From an uncultured Bacteroidales bacterium (lineage in GTDB: Bacteria; Bacteroidota; Bacteroidia; Bacteroidales; Muribaculaceae), in the NCBI GenBank assembly GCA_902760865.1, contig CACWID010000003.1:124001-188000 (forward strand): DNA of 64,000 bases. Direction: 5' to 3'. A program made the position numbers and the translations under genes. A model generated the notes under the pieces. It made no database searches and had not been told where the DNA came from. It saw only the letters and a list, made by a program, of their open reading frames with translations. Positions 17,062-25,997 of this stretch are shown here, piece by piece (position 1 is the stretch's first letter; the number at the start of each line of letters is the position of its first letter).

Positions 17062-17224
17062 GAATTTATTTGATAAATTGGTTGATAATGGTTGATAATC
17101 ATGTTAGTTTTTAAGATAGAACATATTCCCTACGCTCTGTCCTCATCGAGCCTCTGGTGGTTTTGAAACTAGGTTTACGGATTGCTTCAAAGTCCAAAAA
17201 CAGATTCTACGATCTAATTCTTTG

Positions 17225-17232
17225 CAAAATTA
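17225..17232 (-). promoter_or_regulatory. -7 box for the first dockerin gene
   Basis: TAATTTTG on the minus strand fits TAnnTTTG and would give a leader of about 155 bases before the ATG at 17061. The long leader shows no clear riboswitch fold. Confidence 0.5.
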
Positions 17233-17284
17233 CACATAATATTTAATAAATCAGCAATTATTCGTCATTTTCTTTAATATATAT

Positions 17285-17326
17285 GTGATTCCATTCATTG
17301 CTTTTCGTCATGGTGATTCCATTCAT
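17285..17326. repeat. 14-base direct repeat in the 0.8-kb gap before deoD
   Basis: GTGATTCCATTCAT occurs at 17285-17298 and again at 17313-17326, upstream of the dockerin promoter. The rest of 17327-17519 is AT-rich and shows no gene. The repeat could be a regulator-binding pair or chance. Confidence 0.4.
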
Positions 17327-17519
17327 CTTCCTATTACTTTTGCTGGTGTTAAGCATGCAACCCATCACGGGCACCAAGAACGGGCGCTTCAGTTCGTCAC
17401 CCTGATTTACAACACAATCAACTGAATATCAGCCGACTAATATTTTTAACAACAATTATTTAACACTATTTTAACATCCCCCCCGCTTTTTTATCAGTAG
17501 TTGACTAATAACATCAGCA

Positions 17520-17764
17520 TGAGTTCAACGAGATTATTAATTGTCAATCAGTCCATTAACAGCTCCCCCTCTTAGATAAGAGGGGGCCGGGGGGCGTTGA
17601 TGCACCAAGAGCAAGCGCTTAGAGGGGGCGTTGATGCACCAAGAGCAAGTGCTTTAAAGGAAAATCATACTCCTCCCTGACAGGCATCTCCCCCTTCTTA
17701 GGGGAGGAGTTGAGTAGCAGCAATTTATTTCGGCTTCGTCGAGCTAAAGTTTCACCGAACTCAC
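17520..17764. repeat. MITE-like palindromic repeat, family 1, copy 2
   Basis: Same element as at 15172-15363, in the same direction, with ends GAGTTCAAC and CCGAACTC. It keeps the CCCCCTCTTA-GA-TAAGAGGGGG hairpin. It differs by an internal duplication of about 34 bases: the segment containing GGGGGCGTTGATGCACCAAG occurs twice, near 17590 and 17624. Together the copies bracket the dockerin gene. Confidence 0.7.
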
Positions 17765-17816
17765 ATTAACACTAAAAAAAACAGGGCCGAAACTCACACA
17801 TGTGGGAAAATGTGAT

Positions 17817-17824
17817 TATCTTTG
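17817..17824 (+). promoter_or_regulatory. -7 box for deoD
   Basis: TATCTTTG fits TAnnTTTG, 34 bases before the ATG. A perfect palindrome CACATGTG (17797-17804) lies just upstream, close to the -33 position. Confidence 0.5.
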
Positions 17825-17858
17825 CAGGAATAAGTATAACCCTTAAAAATTATTTGAT

Positions 17859-18569
17859 ATGGCAGATAAAACACCCACTCCGCACATCGGTGCGAAACGT
17901 GGCGAGATTGCATCCACAGTGATTATGGCTGGCGACCCCTTGCGCGCCAAGATGATGGCAGAACGATATCTGGAGAACCCCGTGCTCTATAACCAAGTGC
18001 GCGGCATGCTGGGCTACACTGGCACCTACAAGGGCAAACGCGTGTCGGTCCAGGGCCACGGCATGGGCATTCCCTCAATCGGCATTTACACCTATGAGTT
18101 ATACAACTTCTATGATGTAGATACCATTATCCGCGTGGGTTCGGCCGGTTCGATCCATCCTGACCTGCATGTGGGAGACCTGGTCATGGCGATGGGTGCC
18201 TGCACCAACAGCACCTATGGCGCCCAGTATCACCTGCCGGGCACCTTTGCTCCGATTGCCGACTTTGACCTGTTGCGCGCAGCAGTGCAGAAAGCCGAAG
18301 AACTGGGTTACCGCTACAAGGTGGGCAATGTGTACTCGACCGACACATTCTATGATGACACCCCCGACACCGCACTATGGCAGAAGATGAACGTGCTAGC
18401 CATCGAGATGGAGGCTCCCGCCCTGTACATGAACGCAGCACGCGCCGGCGCTCGCGCCCTGTGCCTGTGCACTATCAGCGACTCGCTTATTACCGGTGAA
18501 GAGACGACCGCCGAGGAGCGCCAGAACAACTTCACCCAGATGATGGACGTGGCACTCGGCATCATCTGA
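17859..18569 (+). CDS. deoD: Purine-nucleoside phosphorylase, DeoD type
   Basis: DeoD splits purine (deoxy)nucleosides with phosphate into free base and (deoxy)ribose 1-phosphate for salvage. The 236-residue length is normal. Visible features are the N-terminal [25 protein letters not shown] with the phosphate-binding [27 protein letters not shown] near 92 and the base-binding [13 protein letters not shown]. The region [18 protein letters not shown] holds the catalytic Asp. The next gene begins 41 bases later, with a heptamer repeat filling the gap, so the two may be co-transcribed. Confidence 0.95.
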   Translation: MADKTPTPHIGAKRGEIASTVIMAGDPLRAKMMAERYLENPVLYNQVRGMLGYTGTYKGKRVSVQGHGMGIPSIGIYTYELYNFYDVDTIIRVGSAGSIHPDLHVGDLVMAMGACTNSTYGAQYHLPGTFAPIADFDLLRAAVQKAEELGYRYKVGNVYSTDTFYDDTPDTALWQKMNVLAIEMEAPALYMNAARAGARALCLCTISDSLITGEETTAEERQNNFTQMMDVALGII

Positions 18570-18574
18570 TGAGG

Positions 18575-18609
18575 CTGAAAACTGTCAACTGAAAACTGAA
18601 AACTGAATT
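18575..18609. repeat. Tandem 7-base CTGAAAA repeats between deoD and the flavoprotein gene
   Basis: Units CTGAAAA, CTGTCAA, CTGAAAA, CTGAAAA, CTGAATT run without a gap up to the ATG at 18610. TGA is carried in most units and shifts frame each time. This is a variant of the CTAA/TTAG heptamer class seen elsewhere in the window. Confidence 0.75.
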
Positions 18610-19599
18610 ATGGCAATGTTATCAAGGATCACCGAATTGTTCGAAATCGACTATCCGGTGATTGCAGGAGGCATGGTGTGGTGCAGCGGATGGGAACTCG
18701 CTGCTGCCGTGAGCAATGCTGGTGGACTGGGACTGATCGGTGCCGGTTCCATGAGTGCTGATGTCCTGAAAGATCACATCATCAAGTGCAAGGAAGCAAC
18801 AGGTTATGCCTACGGTGTAAACGTGCCGCTGATGCGTCCCGATGCACCTGAACTGATGGAAGTCATCGCAGAGCAGAAGGTGCCCATCGTCTTCACCTCG
18901 GCCGGGAGCCCCAAGAAATGGACCGAATGGCTCCACCAACACGGCATCAAGGTCGCCCACGTAGTCTCTTCATCGGCTTTTGCCGTGAAATGCGAGGAGG
19001 CAGGTGTCGATGCTGTTGTCGCCGAAGGCTTTGAGGCCGGCGGACACAACGGCAAGGAAGAAACAACCTCGTTGTGCCTGATTCCCGCAGTGCGACGCGC
19101 CACTTCGTTACCGCTTATCGCCGCCGGAGGCATTGCTACGGGCGATGCCATGCTGGCCATGGAAGCACTTGGCGCCGACGGTGTTCAAGTCGGAACCCTG
19201 TTTGCCCTGACTCAAGAGAGTTCCGCCCATGAGAATTTCAAGCGCCTGTGCCTGAACCTGGACGAAGGCGGCACGAAGCTCCACTTCAGGAAGCTCTCGC
19301 CCACCCGACTGGTCAAGAACGGCTTCCAGGCTGCTGTTCAAGAAGCCGAAAACCGTGGAGCCAGCGAGGAAGAACTGCTCGAACTCATCGGCATCGGCAA
19401 AACCAAAATCGGCATCTTTGATGGTGATGTCGAGAATGGAGAACTGGAAATCGGCCAGGGTGCCAGCCTGCTCAAGGGACGCGAAATCGAGCCTGTGGAT
19501 CTTGTCATGCAACGCTTTGTGCAGGAATACTACATCGCTCGTAAACAGCTCATCAACCAAGCAATGGAGGAGCAGATTTCAAGAAGAACTTTAATGTAA
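18610..19599 (+). CDS. FMN-dependent nitronate monooxygenase / FabK-type flavoprotein
   Basis: The 329-residue product is a TIM-barrel FMN enzyme of the 2-nitropropane dioxygenase/enoyl-ACP reductase II superfamily. Landmarks are YPVIAGGMVWCSGWELAAAVSNAGGLGLIGAGSM at the start, VVAEGFEAGGHNG near residue 138-150, PLIAAGGIATGDAMLAMEALGADGVQVGTLF near 173-203, and a C-terminal helix. Two roles are possible: detoxifying nitronates, or reducing enoyl-ACP in fatty-acid synthesis as FabK does. The sequence alone does not choose between them. It is preceded by a heptamer repeat and followed by about 150 bases with another heptamer array and no visible terminator. Confidence 0.8.
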   Translation: MAMLSRITELFEIDYPVIAGGMVWCSGWELAAAVSNAGGLGLIGAGSMSADVLKDHIIKCKEATGYAYGVNVPLMRPDAPELMEVIAEQKVPIVFTSAGSPKKWTEWLHQHGIKVAHVVSSSAFAVKCEEAGVDAVVAEGFEAGGHNGKEETTSLCLIPAVRRATSLPLIAAGGIATGDAMLAMEALGADGVQVGTLFALTQESSAHENFKRLCLNLDEGGTKLHFRKLSPTRLVKNGFQAAVQEAENRGASEEELLELIGIGKTKIGIFDGDVENGELEIGQGASLLKGREIEPVDLVMQRFVQEYYIARKQLINQAMEEQISRRTLM

Positions 19600-19642
19600 A
19601 TAGTTCTCACTGAGAAGGACGAATCACCCTTCGCCATGAGAG

Positions 19643-19670
19643 GATTAATGATTAGAAGTTAGCGCTTAGA
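19643..19670. repeat. Short 7-base TTAG repeat array
   Basis: GATTAAT, GATTAGA, AGTTAGC and GCTTAGA follow without gaps in the 150-base spacer before the DUF4494 gene. It is a degenerate member of the same heptamer class as at 13628 and 56300. Confidence 0.55.
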
Positions 19671-19749
19671 GAGCTATCTGGTCAAGAATCGGAGTATAAT
19701 TGCTATAAATATTTAAATCATCACTTTAAAAAAATAAAATCAAATAATT

Positions 19750-20229
19750 ATGTCACAGTGGTTTGAATGTAAAGTAAAATATGACCGCATGATGGAAAAC
19801 GGTGTGCTTAAGACCGTTTCAGAACCTTATCTCGTTGATGCTTTTTCGTTTACTGAGGCCGAGGCCCGCATCACCGACAAGATGCAGCCTCACATCAGTG
19901 GCGAGTTCAATGTTGATGCCGTCAAGCGTGTAAACCTGAGCGACATTTTCTATAATGAAGCAGGAGACCGCTGGTACAAGGTGAAGACCAACTTCATCAC
20001 CATCGACGAGAAAACTGCCGTAGAGAAACACACTGCCAGCTATCAGCTGGTCCAGGCCAGCGATTTCAAGGGTGCCCTTGCCACCTTCCTGGAGGGCATG
20101 CACGACACGATGGCCGACTTTGAGATCGCTTCCATCACTGAGACTCCGCTGATGGACGTCTTCCCTGCCGACCTGAGTGAGACCCGTGAAGAACGTGAGG
20201 CACGCCAAAAAGCGCAGAACAAGGGCTGA
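19750..20229 (+). CDS. DUF4494 protein
   Basis: The 159-residue protein matches the Bacteroidota-specific DUF4494 family as I know it: MSQWFECKVKYDRMMENG at the start, then YLVDAFSFTEAEARI, DIFYNEAGDRWYKVKTNFITIDE and a C-terminal acidic/basic tail. It has no signal peptide or membrane segment, so it should be cytoplasmic. Function is unknown. It ends six bases before the yggS start, so the two are co-translated and may act together in vitamin B6 or amino-acid balance; that is inference from position only. Confidence 0.8.
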   Translation: MSQWFECKVKYDRMMENGVLKTVSEPYLVDAFSFTEAEARITDKMQPHISGEFNVDAVKRVNLSDIFYNEAGDRWYKVKTNFITIDEKTAVEKHTASYQLVQASDFKGALATFLEGMHDTMADFEIASITETPLMDVFPADLSETREEREARQKAQNKG

Positions 20230-20235
20230 TGTGTC

Positions 20236-20910
20236 ATGGATAGCATCAAGGAAAATCTCAAGAAAGTAACTGAGCAGTTGCCCAGCGGCGTACGCCTCGT
20301 GGCTGTGTCCAAGTTCCACCCTGTTGAAGAGCTGGCTGAGGCCTATGAAGCCGGCCAACGGCTCTTCGGCGAGAATCGCGCTCAAGAACTTGTCGCCAAG
20401 GCGCCCCAGCTTCCCGACGACATCCGCTGGCATTTCATCGGACACCTGCAGAAGAACAAGGTGCGTGCCATCATGCCCTATGTGACCGTGATCGAGAGTG
20501 TGGACAGCGTGGAACTGCTCAGGCTCATCGAGAAGGAGGCCGCACGCATCGACCGCACAGTCGAGGTCCTGCTCCAGCTGCATGTAGCCCAAGAGGAGAC
20601 CAAGAGCGGGTTCAGCATCGACGAGGTGCTTGAGGCCGCCGAGGCTGGCGAACTGACCGAGGGGCTGCCGCACGTCCGCGTCTGTGGCGTGATGGCGATG
20701 GCCTCGCTCACCGACGACATGGAGCAGGTGGCACAGGAATTTGACCTCGTCCGCCGCACCTACATCACGCTGAAGGACGGTGCCTTCGACGAGAGCGAGT
20801 ACTTCAACGAGCTGAGCATGGGCATGAGCGACGACTGGCAAGTCGCCGTCAAGTATGGAGCGACGCTGGTACGCATCGGCACCGCCGTGTTCGGCCCGAG
20901 GAAATATTGA
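20236..20910 (+). CDS. yggS: YggS-family pyridoxal-phosphate homeostasis protein
   Basis: YggS proteins bind pyridoxal 5'-phosphate and help keep its level steady; they have no proven catalytic reaction. The 224-residue product has the single-barrel fold: LVAVSKFHP near the start with the PLP lysine (Lys26), FGENRAQELVAK near 42-53, WHFIGHLQKNK near 64-74, VCGVMAMASL near 150 and LSMGMSDDWQVAVKYGATLVRIGTAVFGPR at the end. The start at 20236 gives the usual distance to the lysine. It is coupled to DUF4494 upstream. Confidence 0.94.
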   Translation: MDSIKENLKKVTEQLPSGVRLVAVSKFHPVEELAEAYEAGQRLFGENRAQELVAKAPQLPDDIRWHFIGHLQKNKVRAIMPYVTVIESVDSVELLRLIEKEAARIDRTVEVLLQLHVAQEETKSGFSIDEVLEAAEAGELTEGLPHVRVCGVMAMASLTDDMEQVAQEFDLVRRTYITLKDGAFDESEYFNELSMGMSDDWQVAVKYGATLVRIGTAVFGPRKY

Positions 20911-20956
20911 TTTCACAAAAAATCGTCCAGAATACGGCATTTTGAAAAAAATGTCG

Positions 20957-20964
20957 TATTTTTG
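20957..20964 (+). promoter_or_regulatory. -7 box for the FucP-like permease
   Basis: TATTTTTG fits TAnnTTTG, 51 bases before the ATG at 21016. It overlaps an in-frame ATG at 20962, which rules that earlier ATG out as the start. Confidence 0.55.
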
Positions 20965-21015
20965 CCCAAATTTTACACGAAAAGAACATTTAATCATCAA
21001 TTATTTAGAACCAAA

Positions 21016-22269
21016 ATGAGTACAGAAAAGAAAAACGGAGCCTTGGTGTCAATTATCGCCATGATGTTCCTCTTTGCCATGATTTCGTTTGTGACTAACA
21101 TGGCAGCGCCTTTTGGCACGATTTGGGATGACCACTACGACTGGGCCGGCATGATGGGTAACATGATGAACTTTGCTGCCTATCTGTTCATGGGTATTCC
21201 TGCCGGTATTCTCATCACCAAGATTGGATACAAGAAGACTGCACTTGTCGCTTTGGCACTCGGTTTCATCGGTATGGCAATTCAGTACTTGTCAAGCACG
21301 ATGAGCGCCAGCGAAATCGGCACCTATATCATTTATCTTATCGGTGCTTTCATCTGCGGTTTCTGTGTCTGCATCCTCAACACGGTAGTAAACCCCATGC
21401 TCAACCAGTTGGGCGGTGGTGGCAACCGTGGTAATCAGCTCATCCAGACTGGTGGCTCGCTCAACTCCCTGGCAGCAACGTTAACCCCCATGCTGGTGGG
21501 TATGCTGGTGGGTGAAACGACCGAGAAGACCACTATGGAAGCTGTCCAGCCGCTGCTGTTCATCGCTATGGGCATCTTCCTCATCTCATTCATTATCATC
21601 TACTTCACCAAGTTGCAGGAGCCCGAGACCGAGGCCCAGAATGTCATGCAAGGTGTGAAAGGCGCCCTCAGTTACCGTCACCTGGTGCTGGGTATCATCG
21701 CCATCTTCTTCTATGTAGGTGTCGAGATAGGTATTCCCGGCCAGCTCCTTTTCTACCTCACCGAGCCTGTTAATGAGGGCGGTGTCCTGGGTAGCGCACC
21801 CATTGCCGGTACCATTGCCGGTATCTATTGGTTGCTCATGCTCGTCGGCCGTTTCTGCAGTTCGCTCATCTCGGGTAAGGTATCTCCCCGCGCCCAGCTC
21901 ATCTGCACCACTTCATTGGCTATCGTGCTGTTGCTGATTGCCATCTTCATGCCCGAGGATGTTAAGATGACCCTCAAGGGCGCTGAGGTTCCCGTCAAGG
22001 TGCTGTTCATCATCCTGTGCGGTATTTGCACTTCGGTGATGTGGGGTGTTATCTTCAACCTGGCTACCGAGGGACTGGGCAAGTTCACTGCAGCTGCTTC
22101 GGGTCTGTTCATGACTATGGTTGTCGGTGGTGGCGTGATGCCGCTCATCCAGAACTTCATGGCCGATAAGGTTGGTGATATCCAGAGCTACTGGCTGATA
22201 ATTGCCATGCTTGCCTACATGTTGTTCTACGCACTGGTCGGCAGCAAGCCCAACAAGACTGCAGAGTAA
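21016..22269 (+). CDS. Sugar MFS permease, FucP-like
   Basis: The 417-residue inner-membrane protein has 12 predicted helices in the major facilitator fold. Notable segments are MISFVTNMAAPFGTIWDDHY in the first helix region and GIPAGILITKIGYKKTALVALALGFIGM around helices 2-3. Also visible are the asparagine- and glycine-rich NPMLNQLGGGGNRGNQLIQTGGSLNSLAATLTPMLVG near helix 5, and a mid-protein basic loop. These features are close to the fucose/glucose/galactose proton symporter group FucP. The exact sugar is unknown, and no monosaccharide operon surrounds it. It has its own promoter and a strong terminator, so it is a single-gene unit. Confidence 0.8.
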   Translation: MSTEKKNGALVSIIAMMFLFAMISFVTNMAAPFGTIWDDHYDWAGMMGNMMNFAAYLFMGIPAGILITKIGYKKTALVALALGFIGMAIQYLSSTMSASEIGTYIIYLIGAFICGFCVCILNTVVNPMLNQLGGGGNRGNQLIQTGGSLNSLAATLTPMLVGMLVGETTEKTTMEAVQPLLFIAMGIFLISFIIIYFTKLQEPETEAQNVMQGVKGALSYRHLVLGIIAIFFYVGVEIGIPGQLLFYLTEPVNEGGVLGSAPIAGTIAGIYWLLMLVGRFCSSLISGKVSPRAQLICTTSLAIVLLLIAIFMPEDVKMTLKGAEVPVKVLFIILCGICTSVMWGVIFNLATEGLGKFTAAASGLFMTMVVGGGVMPLIQNFMADKVGDIQSYWLIIAMLAYMLFYALVGSKPNKTAE

Positions 22270-22296
22270 TCGTTATCAACTGATTATCAGCTATAT

Positions 22297-22337
22297 AAAT
22301 GTGGTTACGACTAGATGGTCGCAACCACATTTTTTTA
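22297..22337 (+). terminator. Rho-independent terminator after the permease gene
   Basis: AAATGTGGTT-x-CGAC pairs with GTCG-x-AACCACATTT around a six-base loop, and a T run follows. Nearly perfect, and usable in both directions. Confidence 0.9.
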
Positions 22338-22389
22338 TTTATTTAAAAAAATGTAGGGCGAGATTATCTCTGGTTATCAAAAAAAGCAG

Positions 22390-22397
22390 TAAATTTG
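22390..22397 (+). promoter_or_regulatory. -7 box for transketolase
   Basis: TAAATTTG fits TAnnTTTG and would give a leader of about 35 bases before the ATG at 22437. No good TTTG is seen upstream. Confidence 0.5.
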
Positions 22398-22436
22398 TAG
22401 TTTAGATAAAAAGCATTCCTAAAACTTGTAAAAATT

Positions 22437-24473
22437 ATGATAGACTCTAAACTGATGACACGCGCGGCAGACAACATCCGCATTCTTGCCGCTTCGATGG
22501 TTGAGCAAGCCAAGTCTGGACACCCCGGTGGCGCCATGGGAGGTGCCGACTTTGTCAACGTACTTTTCTCGAAATACCTCGTGACCGACCCCGACGACCC
22601 GACATGGTTCGCTCGTGACCGGTTCTTCCTGGATCCGGGCCACATGTCCCCCATGCTCTACAGCGTGCTGCACCTGGCCGGACGATACACCACCGACGAC
22701 ATCAAGGCCTTCCGCTCGTGGGGCAGCATCACACCCGGCCATCCCGAGCTTGACGTGGAACACGGCGTGGAGAACACCTCCGGCCCTCTCGGGCAAGGAC
22801 ATGTCATGGCCGTGGGATGTGCCATTGCCGAGCGTTTCATCGCAGCCCATTACAGTGAGGCCTTCGCCCACAAGACCTACGCCTTCATCAGCGACGGCGG
22901 CGTGCAGGAGGGCATCTCACAGGAGGCAGCCCGCATTGCCGGCTACCTGGGGCTCAACAACCTGATCATGTTCTATGACAGCAACACGGTGCAGCTGTCC
23001 ACCGACTGTGACGCCGTGAGCAACGAGAATACAGCCATGAAATACCGCGCCTGGAACTGGAACGTCATCGAGTGTGACGGTACCGATCCCGTCGCCCTGG
23101 CCGACGCCCTGGACAAGGCCATCGCCGAGACCGAGCGCCCCACCATCATCATCGGCCGTACCATCATGGGCCGCGGCTGCGTCACCGCCGAAGGTGAGAA
23201 CTTCGAGGGCAAATGCAGCACCCATGGTAACCCGTTGAGCAAGTCGGGTGCCGACTACGGCAAGACCATCGAGCACCTGGGCGGTAATCCCGAGAATCCC
23301 TGGGTGGTATTCCCCGAGGTGGCCGAGCTGTACGCACAGCGTGCCGCTGAGCAGCGCGCCATCGTCGCCCAACGCAAACAGCTGATTGACGCATGGGCCA
23401 AAGAGAACCCCGAGGCCATGAACCGCCTTCAGGATTATATCAACGGCAAGGCTCCCCAAGTGGACTATGCCGCCATCGAGCACAAGCCCGGCATCGCCAC
23501 ACGCGCCGCATCGGCCAACGTGCTGGCAGCCCTTGCGCGTGACGTGGAGAACATGATCGTGTCATCGGCCGACCTCGCCAACAGTGACAAGACCGACGGC
23601 TTCCTCAAGGTGCGCGGCGCCTTCAAGACCCACGACTTCAGTGGCGCCTTCCTGCATGCTGGCGTTTCCGAACTGGCCATGGCCGCCATCATCAACGGAA
23701 TGGCCCTGCACGGTGGCGTAATCGCCGCCTGCGGCACCTTCTTCGTCTTCAGCGACTACATCAAGCCGGCAGCCCGTCTGTCAGCCCTGATGGAGTTGCC
23801 CGTCAAGTTCATCTGGACTCACGACGCCTTCCGCGTGGGCGAAGACGGTCCTACCCACGAGCCCGTTGAGCAGGAGGCCCAGATACGCCTGATGGAAGAA
23901 CTCCAGAACCACCATGGCCGCAACAGTATGCTCGTGCTGCGTCCTGCCGATGCCGCCGAGACTTCAGTGGCGTGGAAGATGGCCATAGAAAACAACTTGA
24001 CGCCCACCGCCCTGATTCTCTCACGTCAGAATATCGACGACCTGCCCAGCGCATCCGGCAACCGTTATGCCGACGCCCTGGGTGCCGAGCGAGGCGGCTA
24101 TGTCGTCATCAAGCAGGACAATCCTGATGTCGTCCTCGTGGGTAACGGCTCGGAGGTTGCCACCCTGGTTGCCGCCAATGCCATCATCCGTGAGAAGGGC
24201 ATCAAGGCCCAAGTGGTATCGGTTCCCTCTATCGGCCTGTTCCTCAACCAAGATGCCGATTATCGCAATGCAGTAATCCCGTGCGACGTGCCCGCATTCG
24301 GCCTCACATCCGGCCTGCCCTCGACCTTGCGCCGCGTGGTACCCTCGGGGACCATCTTCGGCCTAGACCACTTCGGAGCCTCCGCACCCTACAAGGTGCT
24401 TGACGAGAAATTCGACTTCACTCCTGGTCAGGTTGCCGAGCGCATCATGGCAAGCCTGCAACCTAAGGGTTGA
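22437..24473 (+). CDS. tkt: Transketolase
   Basis: Transketolase moves two-carbon units between sugar phosphates in the pentose phosphate pathway, using thiamine diphosphate. The 678-residue product has full length. It shows KSGHPGGAMGGADF near 26-39, the HGVENTSGPLGQGHVMAVGCAIAERF region, the ThDP-binding SDGGVQEGISQEAARIAG...NNLIMFYDSN (residues about 150-185), and ACGTFFVFSDYIKPAARLSAL with the catalytic Glu region EDGPTHEPVEQEAQIRL. It appears to stand alone; the rpiB gene that often follows tkt in Bacteroidales is not present here. Confidence 0.95.
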   Translation: MIDSKLMTRAADNIRILAASMVEQAKSGHPGGAMGGADFVNVLFSKYLVTDPDDPTWFARDRFFLDPGHMSPMLYSVLHLAGRYTTDDIKAFRSWGSITPGHPELDVEHGVENTSGPLGQGHVMAVGCAIAERFIAAHYSEAFAHKTYAFISDGGVQEGISQEAARIAGYLGLNNLIMFYDSNTVQLSTDCDAVSNENTAMKYRAWNWNVIECDGTDPVALADALDKAIAETERPTIIIGRTIMGRGCVTAEGENFEGKCSTHGNPLSKSGADYGKTIEHLGGNPENPWVVFPEVAELYAQRAAEQRAIVAQRKQLIDAWAKENPEAMNRLQDYINGKAPQVDYAAIEHKPGIATRAASANVLAALARDVENMIVSSADLANSDKTDGFLKVRGAFKTHDFSGAFLHAGVSELAMAAIINGMALHGGVIAACGTFFVFSDYIKPAARLSALMELPVKFIWTHDAFRVGEDGPTHEPVEQEAQIRLMEELQNHHGRNSMLVLRPADAAETSVAWKMAIENNLTPTALILSRQNIDDLPSASGNRYADALGAERGGYVVIKQDNPDVVLVGNGSEVATLVAANAIIREKGIKAQVVSVPSIGLFLNQDADYRNAVIPCDVPAFGLTSGLPSTLRRVVPSGTIFGLDHFGASAPYKVLDEKFDFTPGQVAERIMASLQPKG

Positions 24474-24546
24474 TAATAATGTAGTTTCAATGAAATTTGT
24501 TTTTCAAATTTTTTGAAAATAATTTTCATATAACAACAAAAAAGTT

Positions 24547-24554
24547 TACTTTTG
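24547..24554 (+). promoter_or_regulatory. -7 box for the OmpA-family gene
   Basis: TACTTTTG fits TAnnTTTG; a T-rich stretch lies at the -33 position. The leader would be about 95 bases long and AT-rich, with no clear fold. The bases 24474-24546 are AT-rich and hold nothing else. Confidence 0.6.
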
Positions 24555-24652
24555 CAACTTGAAAGAGAGCTTAAGTCGTTGTAATAGTTGTAACATAACT
24601 TACAATCAAGCCCTTATATCATATTGTACGAAACATCTAACAATATATCAAT

Positions 24653-25888
24653 ATGAAAAAAATTGCATTATTAGCGTTACTCTGTGTATCGTATCTGGTA
24701 CCGATGACCACTAACGCACAGGAGGTCACCTATGTTGAGGATCCTTCACAAGGCTATCTGCTCAACAGGATGAGAGACAACTGGTTCATCATGGCTGACG
24801 GTGGTGTCGGCATGATGATGTCGTCCTATGACAGGCACGAGCACTTTGGCCACCGTCTGGGTGCCAAGGCTGACTTGTTTGTCGGTAAATGGTTCTCACC
24901 GCTGCTCGGTCTTCGCGGTGGTGTTGACTTCGAGCAGATCAAGGGTGCTACCTGGACCGGCAACTATGCCGCTCTGGGTTACCGCAACTGGCCCCGCCAG
25001 CTCGACGGCGGCAAGTATGTGCCCCAGCACTTCAATGACATCGGTCTCGTCGGTGACGTGCTCTTCAATGTCTCGAACTGGCTCTGTGGCTACAAGCCTC
25101 ACCGCTTCTACAATGCCATCTTCTACGTCGGCATGACTGTTAACTGGGTATATGCCCGTGATGGTGCCCGTCCCGTTTCCGACGGTCCCTGGAAATATGG
25201 TGCTAACGACGACCCCGACCACAGCCGCAACTACAGTATGCAGGCCGGTCTGCTCAACAGTTTTGCCATCACCAAGAAGATTGACATCAACTTAGACCTG
25301 CGCTTTGACCTCATGCAGGAGCACATTGACGGTGCCGGTATGGGTTACAGGACTTGGAACGAGTATCCTGGTGTGCTCATCGGTATGACCTACAAGTTCG
25401 GTAAGAGCGAGTGGAACGCTCCGACAAAGGTCATCTGCCCCGAGTGGAAATATCCCGATGCCAAGGGCGATTCGCTGGTTGCTGCACTGGAAGAAGCCAA
25501 GCGCACAATTGCTGATCTGGAGGACCAGTTGAAAGACTGCCTTGAGCAGCAGACTAAGAAGGTTGAATCTCCTCTTGCAACCGTTTATTTCCCCATCAAC
25601 AGGACCGAAATCCTGGGCATCCAGCGCAATGTCGTGAATGCTATTGCTGAGGTGATGAACAACGAGAACCGCAACTACGTGCTGACCGGTTGGGCTGACA
25701 ACTACACTGGTAATGACAAGATCAACACCCGCCTGCGTAAGGGTCGCGTTGCCTCTGTCAAGAATGAGCTCGTGAAGCAGGGTGTGGCTGAGGGCCGCCT
25801 CGACACCGAGATCAACCCCGGCAATCTGACCAACTACGGTCCCAAGTGCGCTTCTCTGGACCGCGCCGTGACCATCCACCGCAAGTAA
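24653..25888 (+). CDS. OmpA-family outer membrane protein
   Basis: The 411-residue product has a signal peptide (KKIALLALLCVSYLVPMTTNAQ). An N-terminal beta-barrel follows (about residues 25-255) with glycine- and aromatic-rich strands, then a short coiled-coil linker (EEAKRTIADLEDQLKDCLEQQ, about 278-298). The C-terminal OmpA-like peptidoglycan-binding domain (about 305-411) has VYFPINRTEI, VLTGWADNYTG, NTRLRKGRVASVKNELVKQGV and CASLDRAVTIH. It anchors the outer membrane to the cell wall. A long AT-rich leader suggests strong, possibly regulated expression. A bidirectional terminator follows. Confidence 0.9.
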   Translation: MKKIALLALLCVSYLVPMTTNAQEVTYVEDPSQGYLLNRMRDNWFIMADGGVGMMMSSYDRHEHFGHRLGAKADLFVGKWFSPLLGLRGGVDFEQIKGATWTGNYAALGYRNWPRQLDGGKYVPQHFNDIGLVGDVLFNVSNWLCGYKPHRFYNAIFYVGMTVNWVYARDGARPVSDGPWKYGANDDPDHSRNYSMQAGLLNSFAITKKIDINLDLRFDLMQEHIDGAGMGYRTWNEYPGVLIGMTYKFGKSEWNAPTKVICPEWKYPDAKGDSLVAALEEAKRTIADLEDQLKDCLEQQTKKVESPLATVYFPINRTEILGIQRNVVNAIAEVMNNENRNYVLTGWADNYTGNDKINTRLRKGRVASVKNELVKQGVAEGRLDTEINPGNLTNYGPKCASLDRAVTIHRK

Positions 25889-25913
25889 TCAGTGATTACA
25901 CTGCTCACATGAT

Positions 25914-25951
25914 AAAAAGATGTCCCGCTCTAATCGTGGGACATCTTTTTT
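25914..25951 (+). terminator. Rho-independent terminator after the OmpA gene
   Basis: AAAAGATGTCCC (25915-25926) pairs exactly with GGGACATCTTTT (25938-25949), with extra loop pairing and flanking A and T runs. A strong terminator. Confidence 0.92.
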
Positions 25952-25997
25952 ATAACAATACAATATAACCCGCCATCCCACAATAATATAACAAATC

